DNA of 64,000 bases. Source: Allonocardiopsis opalescens (GTDB taxonomy: Bacteria; Actinomycetota; Actinomycetes; Streptosporangiales; Streptosporangiaceae). Both the position numbers and the translations under genes were made by a program. The DNA is taken from positions 1,054,001-1,118,000 of the forward strand of contig NZ_PVZC01000001.1 in the NCBI RefSeq assembly GCF_003002095.1, in the 5' to 3' direction. Each line of letters starts with the position of its first letter. Within the stretch, counting starts at the first letter, position 1. Below the pieces are notes generated by a model, which was given only the letters and a program-made list of their open reading frames with translations, did no database searches and was not told where the DNA came from. Of the stretch, positions 44,156 to 54,023 are shown piece by piece.

Positions 44156-45115
44156 TCAGCCCGCGGCGAGCAGGCCCCGGTACCACTCGATGGTGCGGTC
44201 CAGCGCGGTGCCGAGCTCGGTGGGGCGGGTGCCGAAGGCCGCCTCGAAGGCGGAGGAGTCCATCACCTGGTCCTCGGTGTGCTGGTAGAAGAGTTCGGCG
44301 TACTCGTCCATGAACTCCTGGTCGAAGGGGCCGTAGGGGCGGGGGCGGTCCAGGACCACCACGTTCAGCGGCCGGCCGACCCGCTGCTCGATCATCCGGT
44401 GCGCCTCGCGGGTGGTGACGGCGGGCGGCGTCGGCAGGTGCCAGACGCGCCCGTCGCCCTCGGGGTGCTCGCCGAGGACGGCCAGCCCGGCGGCCACGTC
44501 GCCGATGTAGGTGTAGCTGTGCAGCCGGTCCAGGTCGCCGATGCCGAGCACCTCGCCGCCGGTCAGCGCGCCGGGGAAGACCGCGCCGGCCAGCGAGGAG
44601 ACGAGCACGCCGGGGCCGACGAAGTCGGCCGAACGGCCCATGACGGTGCGGACCCGCCCGGCGCGGTGCGCCTCCAGGTAGCCGCGGTCCAGATCGGCGC
44701 GCAGCCGGCCCTTGCGGCTGGTGGCGTTCCACGAGGTCTCCTCGGTCATCACCGCGCCGCGGGTCTCGCCGTAGGGGTAGAGCGTGTCGAGCACCACCAG
44801 GCGGGCCCCCTCGCCTTCGGCGGCGGCGAGCACCGCCTCCTGGACGCCCGGCAGCACCCGCGTCTGGAGGGCATAGGGGACGTTCACGCAGTGGTAGACG
44901 ACGTCGGCCCCCTTGACGGCGGCTCGCGCCTGCTCGGCGTCGCCGACATCGGCGGCGTGCCGCTCGACCCCCTCGACGGCGGGTCCGGCGCCGCCGCGGT
45001 TCACCAGCCGGACCTGGTGGCCGCGGCCGGCCAGTTCGGCGGCGAGCGCGGTGCCGGCGGGACCCGAGCCGAGGACGACGTGGCGGCCGGGGGCGCCGGA
45101 CGGGGTGGTGGGCAT
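44156..45115 (-). CDS. NAD-dependent epimerase/dehydratase family protein
   Basis: A 319-residue extended SDR. The cofactor motif is VVLGSGPAGTALAAELAGRGH (residues 13-33), a variant of GxxGxxG. VVYHCVNVPYALQTRVLP (near residue 78) and VVLDTLYPYGETRG (Tyr near residue 115) carry the expected active-site Tyr region. The family TxxxK is not obvious, and YGET is followed by a Trp-Asn segment. DFVGPGVLVSSL and the C-terminal HLPTPPAVTTREAHRMIE resemble NAD-epimerase relatives of unknown substrate. ATG 45115 follows AGAGGAG. It is divergent from a TetR gene across a long palindrome, so that TetR protein probably represses it. Confidence 0.87.
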   Translation of the reverse strand: MPTTPSGAPGRHVVLGSGPAGTALAAELAGRGHQVRLVNRGGAGPAVEGVERHAADVGDAEQARAAVKGADVVYHCVNVPYALQTRVLPGVQEAVLAAAEGEGARLVVLDTLYPYGETRGAVMTEETSWNATSRKGRLRADLDRGYLEAHRAGRVRTVMGRSADFVGPGVLVSSLAGAVFPGALTGGEVLGIGDLDRLHSYTYIGDVAAGLAVLGEHPEGDGRVWHLPTPPAVTTREAHRMIEQRVGRPLNVVVLDRPRPYGPFDQEFMDEYAELFYQHTEDQVMDSSAFEAAFGTRPTELGTALDRTIEWYRGLLAAG

Positions 45116-45161
45116 GGCGGACTCCTCTGGATCGGCGGAACCGTTCTGTTTTGGTCTCTCA

Positions 45162-45186
45162 CAACTGTTAGACACTGTAACAGTTG
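45162..45186. promoter_or_regulatory. TetR operator between epimerase and regulator
   Basis: CAACTGTTA-GACACTG-TAACAGTTG is a perfect 9-bp inverted repeat with a 7-bp spacer, central to the 111-bp divergent gap. It is the likely binding site of the TetR protein at 45227. Confidence 0.8.
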
Positions 45187-45226
45187 CTAAGGTGGCTCGC
45201 ATCAGTGTCGGAGGTGAGGAGAGGCT

Positions 45227-45952
45227 GTGACGGTGGGCACACCGGGTCCGCGGGCCCGTTACCGCGAACGCACCCGGGCCGAGATCAAGGAGATCGCGCT
45301 GAGGCAGCTGGCCGAGGGCGGCATCGGCTCCGTCGCGCTCACCCGCATCGCCAAGGAGCTGGGCCTGTCCGGCCCGGCGCTCTACCGCTACTTCGCCGGC
45401 CGCGACGACCTGCTGAGCGCGCTCATCCTCGACGCCTACGCCGACGTCGCGCGGACCGTCGGAGAGTCCGGTGCCGCCGAGGAGCCCGCCCGGGCGCGGC
45501 TGCGCGCCCTGGCCCGGGCCTACCGGGGCTGGGCGCTCGGCGAACCGCACCGGCACCTGCTCATCTACGGCTCGCCGCTGCCCGGCTACACCGCGCCGCC
45601 CGAGACCCTCCGGCTCGCCCGCGACGCGCTCGCGCCGTTCGTCGGCGTCTTCGCCGACGCCAGGCCCGCCCCGGCGGCCGCCGCCGTCGCCGGGCAGCTG
45701 GCCGACTGGGCCCGCCGCGACGCCGCCGTCGCGCAATGGGCGGCCGAGTGCCTGGCAGGCGGGGCCGGCGGCGCCTCCGCCGACGCGGAGCGCGCCGGGC
45801 GCGCGCTGGCCGGCGCCGTGACCGCCTGGACACGGCTGTACGGCGTGGTCGGCCTGGAGGTGATCGGCCAGTTCACCACGATGGGGCACGACCCGCTCAG
45901 CCTGCTCGACGCCGAGATGGACCTGCTGGCCGACGCCTACGGGCTTCCCTGA
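45227..45952 (+). CDS. TetR/AcrR family regulator with WHG domain
   Basis: A 241-residue TetR-type repressor. The HTH is RAEIKEIALRQLAEGGIGSV, then LTRIAKELGLSGPALYRYFAGRDDLL (about residues 37-62). The C-terminal domain looks like the WHG type, with YRGWALGEPHRHLLIYGSPLPGY near residue 98. The GTG at 45227 follows GAGGTGAGGAGAGGCT. It is divergent from the epimerase gene, and the CAACTGTTA palindrome sits between their starts. It probably controls both directions; the effector is unknown. Confidence 0.9.
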   Translation: MTVGTPGPRARYRERTRAEIKEIALRQLAEGGIGSVALTRIAKELGLSGPALYRYFAGRDDLLSALILDAYADVARTVGESGAAEEPARARLRALARAYRGWALGEPHRHLLIYGSPLPGYTAPPETLRLARDALAPFVGVFADARPAPAAAAVAGQLADWARRDAAVAQWAAECLAGGAGGASADAERAGRALAGAVTAWTRLYGVVGLEVIGQFTTMGHDPLSLLDAEMDLLADAYGLP

Positions 45953-46066
45953 GCCGCGGCACCGATCGCGGAACGGATCCTGCCGCGATGGCTCCTAGCG
46001 TGCTTCCGACCGAACGGAATGAACGGGCGGGGCCGGACCGGCCGCCCGGAACCGATGGAGGAACGC

Positions 46067-46891
46067 ATGACGGTGCTGGTGACGGGAGCGACGGGGAACG
46101 TCGGCCGCGAGCTGGTCGGGCAGCTGCACCGGGCGGGGCACCCCGTCCGGGCGCTCACCAGGAACCCGGAGCGGGCCGCGCTGCCCGAAGGGGTGGAGGT
46201 GGTGCGCGGCGACCTCACCGAGCCCGGCACGCTCGGCCCCGCTCTGGAGGGCGTGACCGCGATCCACCTCATCACCTTCGGCGGCGACGACCACGCCGAA
46301 CTGGCCACCGGCGCGGAGATCGTGGACCTGGCGGCGCTGGCCGGGGTGCGCCGCGCCACCGTGCTCAAGAGCTCCTATGAGCCGACCAGCGTGGAGCGCG
46401 CCCTGGTGGCGGGCCCGCTGGAGTGGACCTTCGTGGCGGCGGTCGGCTTCATGGCCAACTGTCTGGACTGGGCGGACGGCGTGCGCAAGGAGGGCGTCGT
46501 GCGCGAACCCCACGGCGACGTACCCGGTTCGGTCATCCACGAGGGCGACATCGCCGCGGTGGCCGCGACGGTCCTCACCGGCGGCGGCCACGGCGGCCGC
46601 ATGTACACCCTGACCGGTCCCGAGCTGCTGACCGTCCACGAGCAGGTCCGCGCGATCGGCGCCGCCATCGGCCGGGAGGTGCGCTTCGAGGAGCTGACCG
46701 AGGCCGAGGCGGCCGAGCGCTGGCGGGCGCAGGGCTACGACGAGGAGAGCATCGCCTTCTTCCTCCAGATGGGCAGGGAGACCCCGGGCGTCGGCCGCAC
46801 CGTCCTGCCGACCGTCCAGGACATCACCGGCCGCCCCGCCCGCACCTTCGCCCAGTGGGCCGCCGAGCACGCCGACGCCTTCCGCGGCTGA
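46067..46891 (+). CDS. NAD(P)H-binding NmrA-like protein
   Basis: A 274-residue atypical SDR of the NmrA/quinone-oxidoreductase-like group. The cofactor motif is VLVTGATGNVGRELVGQLHRAGH (residues 3-25), followed by VRALTRNPERAALP, whose Arg residues favour NADP. VGFMANCLDW near residue 128 replaces the usual catalytic Tyr region, so a redox or sensor role is possible. GSVIHEGDIAAVAATVL and YTLTGPELLTVHEQVRAIG are family-typical. ATG 46067 follows GGAGGAACGC; an upstream in-frame ATG lacks a ribosome site. It follows the TetR gene by 114 bp on the same strand. Confidence 0.88.
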   Translation: MTVLVTGATGNVGRELVGQLHRAGHPVRALTRNPERAALPEGVEVVRGDLTEPGTLGPALEGVTAIHLITFGGDDHAELATGAEIVDLAALAGVRRATVLKSSYEPTSVERALVAGPLEWTFVAAVGFMANCLDWADGVRKEGVVREPHGDVPGSVIHEGDIAAVAATVLTGGGHGGRMYTLTGPELLTVHEQVRAIGAAIGREVRFEELTEAEAAERWRAQGYDEESIAFFLQMGRETPGVGRTVLPTVQDITGRPARTFAQWAAEHADAFRG

Positions 46892-47311
46892 CCGGAGCCG
46901 CCGTCCGGGCCCGACCGGCCCGGACGGCGGACCGTTCGCCGGGCGCGTCGGGCCACCGGGAACGCGGTCGTCCGCGCCGTCGCGCCCTCGACGAGTCGGC
47001 ACGGACGTCACCGCTCCCGCGATCGCGCGCCCCCGCCGGCACGGTGCGGGAGGGGGCGGACTCCTTTCGGGACCCGCATTGTCCCGCCGCCCCGGACGAG
47101 CACGCGCCCGGTCAGGCACTTCATCCACAGCCGGACGCGACGGCGGCGCCGTCGTCCACAGGCGACCGGTGACCGCTGGCCACGGCGTGCGAAGGTACGC
47201 GAGACTTAAAAGCAGGGGTTCCCCCACGGGGGTGGCTTCGGCGTGCCTTCCGGGGGGCTTCGGGGGCGAACGCGGGCAGCGGAGCGGTTCGCCGACCGGG
47301 ATATCCTCGCT

Positions 47312-47352
47312 GGCCGGTCGGGCCGGTCGGGCCGGTCGGGCCGGTCGGGCCG
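47312..47352. repeat. 9-bp microsatellite GGCCGGTCG
   Basis: Four perfect head-to-tail copies of GGCCGGTCG at 47312, 47321, 47330 and 47339, with a partial fifth. Such tracts change length by slippage and could be a strain marker. Confidence 0.9.
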
Positions 47353-47548
47353 GGCGTCGGCGGCGGAGGCGGTGGGCCGAGGGCGGGACGGTCAGCCGGT
47401 GCGGGGAGCGGGCGGCCCGGCCCCGCCCGTCATGGGCGTTCGCGCGGGCGCCGGCGTTCCGGAGCCCTTGGGACGAGGCCGCGACGGGGGTGCGGACGGG
47501 AACCCGGGGGTGTCGTGTGGACGGGCGGGTGGACTGATGCCGGGTGCT

Positions 47549-47805
47549 GGTCGCCGGTGAGGCCGCCGTCCGCTGTCCGCGCCGCCAGGATGACGAGGGC
47601 GCCTGCACCCTCGGGGCCCAGCATTGAGGACTTCCCGGCCCAAGGGCCGCGCCGCCGGACGACGACGGTGCCCACCCGGCCGCAGTGCGCAGCGTTGAGG
47701 ACTTCCCGGCCCACGGGCCGCGCGGCCAGGACGAGGACGGTGCTTACCGGCCGCGGTGCACAGCGTCGAGGACTTCCAGCCCACGGGCCGCGCGGCCAGG
47801 CGATG
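47549..47805. repeat. 71-bp tandem repeat, about 3.5 copies
   Basis: Copies start at 47620, 47691 and 47762, exactly 71 bp apart, with AGC(A/G)T(T/C)GAGGACTTCC at each start. The first two are full, the third diverges after about 40 bp, and a degenerate half copy precedes them from about 47549. Each unit has a short hairpin (CGGCCC-AC-GGGCCG) and a later GACGACGG or GAGGACGG stretch. No coding frame or CRISPR-like spacing is seen. Confidence 0.85.
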
Positions 47806-48194
47806 GCCGCGGCCAAGGCGATGCCGCGGCACACGCGTGCCCGGCAGGATCGCGGGCCCATGCCCTGCCGGAGCAGGGGGGTCCGACGACGGTGCGTCCC
47901 TCCGCCCCGTCCGCCACGGCCCGGTCCGGCCGTGCGGTGAGTCCCGCCCGGGGACCGAGGCGAGGTACCGGTACGCGGCGTCCGCCGGGACCGCGCTCGG
48001 CGCGAACAGCCGTCCGAGTGGACGGAGCCCCGCACCTCCGTCCAGGGGGTGCGGGCACCACCTCGGACGGGGGCGTCGCGCTCCTGTTCGCAGCGGCGGC
48101 GGGCGGCAGGATCGTGGCTGTGCTCGACGGGTGGCCGGACCTACCGGGGACCGCCGCAGAGCAGCAGGACTTCGCCGCTTCGAGGAGAACCGCC

Positions 48195-48896
48195 ATGACC
48201 GCCGCAAGCACCTCCATGCGCGCCGACACCGACCTCCGCACCGCGCCGCCGGCCCGTACCGGGCCGGGTGGCGGCCGGCCCTACTTCGGCGCCGCGCTGA
48301 CCGTCGGCTCGGTGGCCGCCGTGTTCGGCGCGCTGGTGCTGACCGGCCACCAGCCCGGCCCGTGGTGGGCGTGGTTCCCGCTGACCACCGGGCTGGCGCT
48401 GCTCGTCACCGGACTGCGGCTGCACCCGCTGCCGTCGCTGGGCGCCTTCGTCACCGGCCGCGCGATGCTGGGGACCGGCGCGGTGACCACCGTCAGCGGG
48501 CTGCTGCTGCTCTTCGGCGCCATGCAGGGCGGCTGGCCCGCCTTCCTGCTGGTCGCCGGGGCGGTCGTGGCCGGACTCGGCCTGGACCGGATCGGCGGCC
48601 GCGGCCGCGCGGCCGGCCTCACGCACCGCGTGCACCTGGTCTGGGGAACCGCCGCGATGGCGCTCGGCGTGCTGTTCACCCTCCAGTACGGCGCGGGCGT
48701 GACCGCGCTCGGCGCCCTCGCGCCGCAGCAGTGGTCCGGCCTCGCGGTCGCCGCCGTCGGCGCGCACGCCGCCCTGGAGGGCGCCCGCTACTGGTCCGGC
48801 ACCCGCACAGGCGAGGTCGCCCTGTCCGCCGTCTTCCTCTGCCTCGGCCTGGCCGCCCTGGTCCAGGGAACGGCGCTGGTCGTCGGCATCTGGTAG
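48195..48896 (+). CDS. Polytopic membrane protein
   Basis: A 233-residue protein with about seven hydrophobic segments after a 30-residue cytoplasmic N-terminus. Examples are YFGAALTVGSVAAVFGALVL, WWAWFPLTTGLALLVTGL, AVTTVSGLLLLFGAMQGG, FLLVAGAVVAGLGLDRIG and VALSAVFLCLGLAALVQGTA. The segments have an internal-repeat feel, with short Gly-rich turns. I do not recognise a named family. ATG 48195 follows GAGGAGAAC; any upstream extension would run into the repeat-rich non-coding stretch. A strong bidirectional terminator follows. Confidence 0.75.
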   Translation: MTAASTSMRADTDLRTAPPARTGPGGGRPYFGAALTVGSVAAVFGALVLTGHQPGPWWAWFPLTTGLALLVTGLRLHPLPSLGAFVTGRAMLGTGAVTTVSGLLLLFGAMQGGWPAFLLVAGAVVAGLGLDRIGGRGRAAGLTHRVHLVWGTAAMALGVLFTLQYGAGVTALGALAPQQWSGLAVAAVGAHAALEGARYWSGTRTGEVALSAVFLCLGLAALVQGTALVVGIW

Positions 48897-48905
48897 CCGT
48901 CCCGA

Positions 48906-48939
48906 CCGACGGCCGGACCCCGCGGGGTCCGGCCGTCGG
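48906..48939. terminator. Bidirectional terminator
   Basis: A perfect 34-bp palindrome (17-bp arms meeting at 48922/48923) between the convergent genes ending at 48896 and 48962. Confidence 0.85.
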
Positions 48940-48961
48940 GCTGTCCGGGGCGCCGGACGGA

Positions 48962-50158
48962 TCAGGCGGCGGACTCCGAGAGGCCCAGGGCGAGCACCTG
49001 GGTGCGCTCCTCGGCGGAGAAGTTGTCGTCGACGACGAGGACGAGGCTGCGCTCGCCTCCGGGCAGCTCAGGCCCCCACACCATGCCCTCCACGTTGTAG
49101 AGGGGGTCGATGCCCAGCTCGCCGAAGTCGGCGACGAGGGTCTTGCCGAGGGGCTGCACGCCGGGGGCCTCGGCCAGCGACGGGATGCCGCTGACGTCCT
49201 GCGCGCCGTTGGTGTCGATGTGGTACATGCGCACGCTGTAGCCGTGGCCTTCGGAGAAGGCGCGCTCCAGCACCAGGTAGTGGCCCGGTTCGCCGGTGGA
49301 CAGGATCGCCGTGATGCCGTTGTCCATGAAGCCCTGGCCGGTCGGCGGCGCGAAGATCGGGTCCAGCGGGTACGCGTACTGCACCAGTGTCCGACCCGAG
49401 CGCGCGTGCTCGGTGACGCGGGTCAGCGCCCCCTGGTCGGGTGTGGGCAGCGGACCGTCCTGCACCATGGGCCCCTCGACCGCGGTGACCACGCGGGCGC
49501 CGCCGTTGATGAACTCGAAGGCCTCGATGGTGAAGTTGGGGCGCAGGCCGCGCTGCCCGTCGCGGTAGAAGCGGAAGTCGGGGCCGAGGTTCACCTCGTG
49601 CAGCGAGCGGCCGTGCACCGCCACCCGCATGGCCGGATTGATCAGCGTCCGGCCGGAGAAGGCGCCCTCGGTGGTCCACCACACCTGCCGGGTGTGCGGG
49701 TCGATTCGCAGTTCCTCGGGGTCGACGGAGCCGGTCCGGTCGCACACCTCCTGCGCGTCGGTGCAGGGGTTCTCCAGCGACTCGCGGTAGGGCGGGTACG
49801 GGGTGCCGTCGGACTGGGTCAGCTCGGTCGCGGAGGTGAAGTCGACGCTGTCGATCCCGGTGGCGGAGACCTCGATATCGGCGGCGTAGTAGCGGGCCGG
49901 TCCGATGGTGGACCGGTCGTCGCTGATCATCAGGTACTCACCGGTGACCGGGTGCCGGTCGATGCCGGACAGCCCGCCGACCACGGTGCCGTCCACGGCC
50001 AGGCCGGCGGGCACGTCGTGCACGCCGATCAGCCGGACGTCGAAGCTCTCGGCGGCCGCGGGGGCGCCCGCCACCGTCACGGCGGCCAGGGTCAGTGCCG
50101 CCAGACCGGCCACTGAACCACGCGTGAAGCGGTAACTACGGAGAGTAGTGTTGGTCAT
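48962..50158 (-). CDS. Secreted esterase-like/phytase-like protein
   Basis: A 398-residue exported protein of the esterase-like activity of phytase family (Phytase-like, a beta-propeller). The signal peptide is residues 1-36, with the hydrophobic stretch SVAGLAALTLAAVTVAGAPAAA before an AxA cleavage site. The body shows LSGIDRHPVTGEYLMISDDRS near residue 62, GSVDPEELRIDPHTRQVWWTTEG near residue 143, NFTIEAFEFINGGARVVTAVEG near residue 210, and NVEGMVWGPELPGGERSLVLVVDDNF at the C-terminus, all in line with the family. True phytase activity has not been shown for most members. ATG 50158 is the start; a leftward promoter should lie in 50160-50250. Confidence 0.87.
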   Translation of the reverse strand: MTNTTLRSYRFTRGSVAGLAALTLAAVTVAGAPAAAESFDVRLIGVHDVPAGLAVDGTVVGGLSGIDRHPVTGEYLMISDDRSTIGPARYYAADIEVSATGIDSVDFTSATELTQSDGTPYPPYRESLENPCTDAQEVCDRTGSVDPEELRIDPHTRQVWWTTEGAFSGRTLINPAMRVAVHGRSLHEVNLGPDFRFYRDGQRGLRPNFTIEAFEFINGGARVVTAVEGPMVQDGPLPTPDQGALTRVTEHARSGRTLVQYAYPLDPIFAPPTGQGFMDNGITAILSTGEPGHYLVLERAFSEGHGYSVRMYHIDTNGAQDVSGIPSLAEAPGVQPLGKTLVADFGELGIDPLYNVEGMVWGPELPGGERSLVLVVDDNFSAEERTQVLALGLSESAA

Positions 50159-50699
50159 GGCTGCATCCTGGCACAGCGCCGTCTCGCGCGAGGGCGAAAG
50201 ACCCTCTGGAAACGCCGATCGGCCGCTCCCGTGGACCCGGCCGTCCGGAACGGCCCCCGGCTCGCTCGGCGGTGTTCTCCGGTTCGACGGCGACCGTGAC
50301 GGCGGTGCCCGACCTTGGACGGACCGGAGCCGAGTTCGCGGTGGCCGGTCTCGCCGACCCGGTCGGCGATCGCCCGGCGGACCGCTGCACGGCCGCCGGC
50401 GTCCACGCCCTCCGCGACCGGCGGCAGGCCGACGATGGTAAGGGCGACGAGGCGGAGGGGGCCTCCCTCATGGCCACCGACGCCTTCAAGGCTCAGGAGT
50501 TCCCGTGCAGTCGATCGGGGATCCCTCTTCGCGCGGCGGCGAGATCCATAATAGCGACCAAGATTATTTATAGATTTTTTTCGAATATACTTTTTGTGTC
50601 CGCGTCATTTCTATAGTGTTACACCTGCGCACCGGGGCGGCCGTCCTATCCCTCCGAATTCTGATCATGAACGGTCATTTGTTTCAGGAGAACCAAGTA
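50159..50699. other. Intergenic region with AT-rich island
   Basis: The first 350 bp are GC-rich and show no convincing gene. From about 50548 to 50620 the DNA becomes strikingly AT-rich (AAGATTATTTATAG, then TTTTTTTCGAATATAC), unlike anything else in the window. This patch lies 80-150 bp upstream of a small secreted protein and probably holds its promoter or a nucleoid-protein site. Confidence 0.7.
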
Positions 50700-51110
50700 A
50701 TGACACGGAAATCAACCGCACGCGCCCTCCTGACAATCGCCTTCGCCGGACTGGCGCTGTTCGCCTTCCAGGCCCCGACGAGTGCGGCCGCCATCCGCCC
50801 GGACGGCCTGGAGCAGGGCTCGCCCTCGGTCCAGATCGCGCACGCCCCGTGCGGAACCGCCGGTCCGAACCTGGACGGCACCATCGGCCGGACCATTCAG
50901 AACAACGTCAACATGCGCACCGGATCGAGCACCGGCTGCACCTCGGTCGGCCAGGCGCAGACCTCCCACCAGCTCATCTACTACTGCTACACCGTGGGGA
51001 ACGACGGATACACCTGGACCTACGTGCGCAATGTCACCACGGCGCGCAACGGCTGGATCCGCGACGACCTGCTGCTGAACTACGGCAGCTGGTCGCAGTG
51101 CCCCTTCTGA
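50700..51110 (+). CDS. Small secreted SH3-like domain protein
   Basis: A 136-residue exported protein. The signal peptide is about residues 1-29 (RALLTIAFAGLALFAFQAPTSAAA). The mature part resembles a bacterial SH3 domain: GRTIQNNVNMRTGSSTGCTSVG, then YYCYTVGNDGYTWTYVRN and ARNGWIRDDLLLNYG. Paired Cys residues suggest disulfides. Such proteins bind cell-wall peptides or act as secreted inhibitors. ATG 50700 follows CAGGAG. The gene sits alone, behind the AT-rich island and ahead of two terminator hairpins, which fits an independently regulated, strongly expressed gene. Confidence 0.85.
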   Translation: MTRKSTARALLTIAFAGLALFAFQAPTSAAAIRPDGLEQGSPSVQIAHAPCGTAGPNLDGTIGRTIQNNVNMRTGSSTGCTSVGQAQTSHQLIYYCYTVGNDGYTWTYVRNVTTARNGWIRDDLLLNYGSWSQCPF

Positions 51111-51130
51111 TAGGCCACACCATGCATTGA

Positions 51131-51153
51131 CCGGACCGATTTCACCGGTCCGG
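51131..51153 (+). terminator. Hairpin after SH3-like gene
   Basis: An 8-bp stem (51131-51138 with 51146-51153) and a 7-nt loop, 20 bp after the stop codon. Confidence 0.6.
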
Positions 51154-51231
51154 GAACGACAGCGCCTTCTGATGCGATGAAGAGTGTTCTCGACGGGTCG
51201 AGGGCCGGCCCGCGCCGGGGTTGATGAACGA

Positions 51232-51257
51232 GGGGCCGCGCGAATACGCGCGGCCCC
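51232..51257 (+). terminator. Strong terminator with T tract
   Basis: A perfect 11-bp stem (51232-51242 with 51247-51257), AATA loop and a TTT run. It lies about 120 bp downstream of the SH3-like gene and seals that unit. The rest of 51111-51435 shows no gene. Confidence 0.8.
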
Positions 51258-51435
51258 TTTCCGTATCGGCGGCCGGGCGCTACTCGCGTGTCCTCGGCAG
51301 CCGCCGGAGCGGACGGCTCCCCGGAGGCCCACCCGCCAGGACCGGGAGCGCCGCGGGCGGGTGGCGCCGAGAATTCGAACGCCAGATTGTGGATACTCAC
51401 AGTGATGGACATTCACGCATCGTCAAGGAGGCGTC

Positions 51436-51759
51436 ATGGCGCACCGCACTGTGATCCGGATCCTGTTCCGCACCGCCACCACGAGCGCGCTGGCGGCCGC
51501 CGCTGCGGGCATGGCCGCCGCCCCGGCGCTGGCCAACACCGGCTACGAGTGCAAGCGGGTGGAGTTCGATCCCGCGACCTCGGTGGCCGTCGGCCACCAG
51601 TGCGTCTCCGTGGGCGAGGGGAATCCCGACCTGACCGGCTACTTCATCACCGAGCCCGACGACGCGCCCTACGGCTGCGACGCCGTGGAGACCGAGAACG
51701 ACCCCGCCGGCGGACTCCGGGTGACCGGGACCGGCTGCGAGCGCGATGTCGCGCCCTAG
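51436..51759 (+). CDS. Small secreted hypothetical protein
   Basis: A 107-residue protein with a signal peptide of about 34 residues (TATTSALAAAAAGMAAAPALA, read in part, with an ALA cleavage site). The mature 73-residue part has four Cys (YECKRVEF, HQCVSVG, YGCDAVE, GTGCERD), likely in two disulfides, and many acidic residues. I do not recognise a family. ATG 51436 follows AAGGAGGCGTC. The convergent recQ gene ends 15 bp away with no terminator between. Confidence 0.75.
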   Translation: MAHRTVIRILFRTATTSALAAAAAGMAAAPALANTGYECKRVEFDPATSVAVGHQCVSVGEGNPDLTGYFITEPDDAPYGCDAVETENDPAGGLRVTGTGCERDVAP

Positions 51760-51774
51760 CCGGCCGCGCGCCGC

Positions 51775-53637
<1,863 letters not shown>

Positions 53638-54023
53638 GCGACGAGTCTAGGAGAACAAGTGTGACCGAAGGTGGGCATTGTTGTTTCCGCCGCGATCGCC
53701 CGGCGGTCCGGCGATCGCGGTGCGCGTACGCCTGGCGTCGGGGTTCGCGGACGGGCGCCTGGCCGCTCACCTGTCCGCGTCGCGGCCGTAGCACAAGCGC
53801 CCGGCCGAGCGGGCGTCGTCCACAGGGCGGGTGGGGCGGAGGGCCGGTCATCCACAACCGGCCGGTAGGGCTCGTCGGGCGCATCGAAGTGCGAAAGACT
53901 GGTGACGGGGTGCTCCCCCGGGCGGGAGGGGGCTGCGCGGGGGCCGGCACGTCGGAGACCGGCGCGCGGAGGACCGGCGGAGGGGTCGGGCGGCCCCGGA
54001 GCGGGTCCGGGGCCGCGGTCGGT
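53638..54023. other. Intergenic region between recQ and hflX
   Basis: No gene is seen. It holds an 11-bp-arm hairpin at 53690-53720 (CCGCGATCGCC / GGCGATCGCGG), a DnaA-box-like pair (TCCACA at 53819 and 53851), a GC-rich hairpin near 53910-53935 and the hflX terminator at 53990. The recQ promoter should lie in the left end. Confidence 0.6.
53990..54016 (-). terminator. hflX terminator hairpin
   Basis: A perfect 11-bp stem (53990-54000 with 54006-54016) and a 5-nt loop, 8 bp beyond the hflX stop codon. Confidence 0.75.

Larger units (their letters stand above)
46892..48194. other. 1.3-kb gene-free interval with repeats
   Basis: No convincing gene is seen. Open frames here are high-GC artefacts with Arg/Pro-rich products and no start signals. 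The stretch holds a DnaA-box-like pair near 47124 and 47155, the GC hairpin GTTCCCCCACGGGGGTGGC (47218-47236), a 9-bp microsatellite at 47312 and a 71-bp tandem repeat from 47549. The promoter of the membrane protein gene at 48195 should lie at the right end. Confidence 0.75.

Noticed and set aside
47549-47805. CRISPR array
   Set aside because: The whole 71-bp unit repeats without unique spacers, and there are no cas genes.
47392-48207. Minus- and plus-strand frames over the 71-bp repeat
   Set aside because: They read repeated Arg/Pro/Gly segments without ribosome sites; the DNA repeat explains them.
50272-50616. Possible small gene before the AT-rich island
   Set aside because: The frame runs through the AT-rich, promoter-like stretch and has no recognisable domain or ribosome site.
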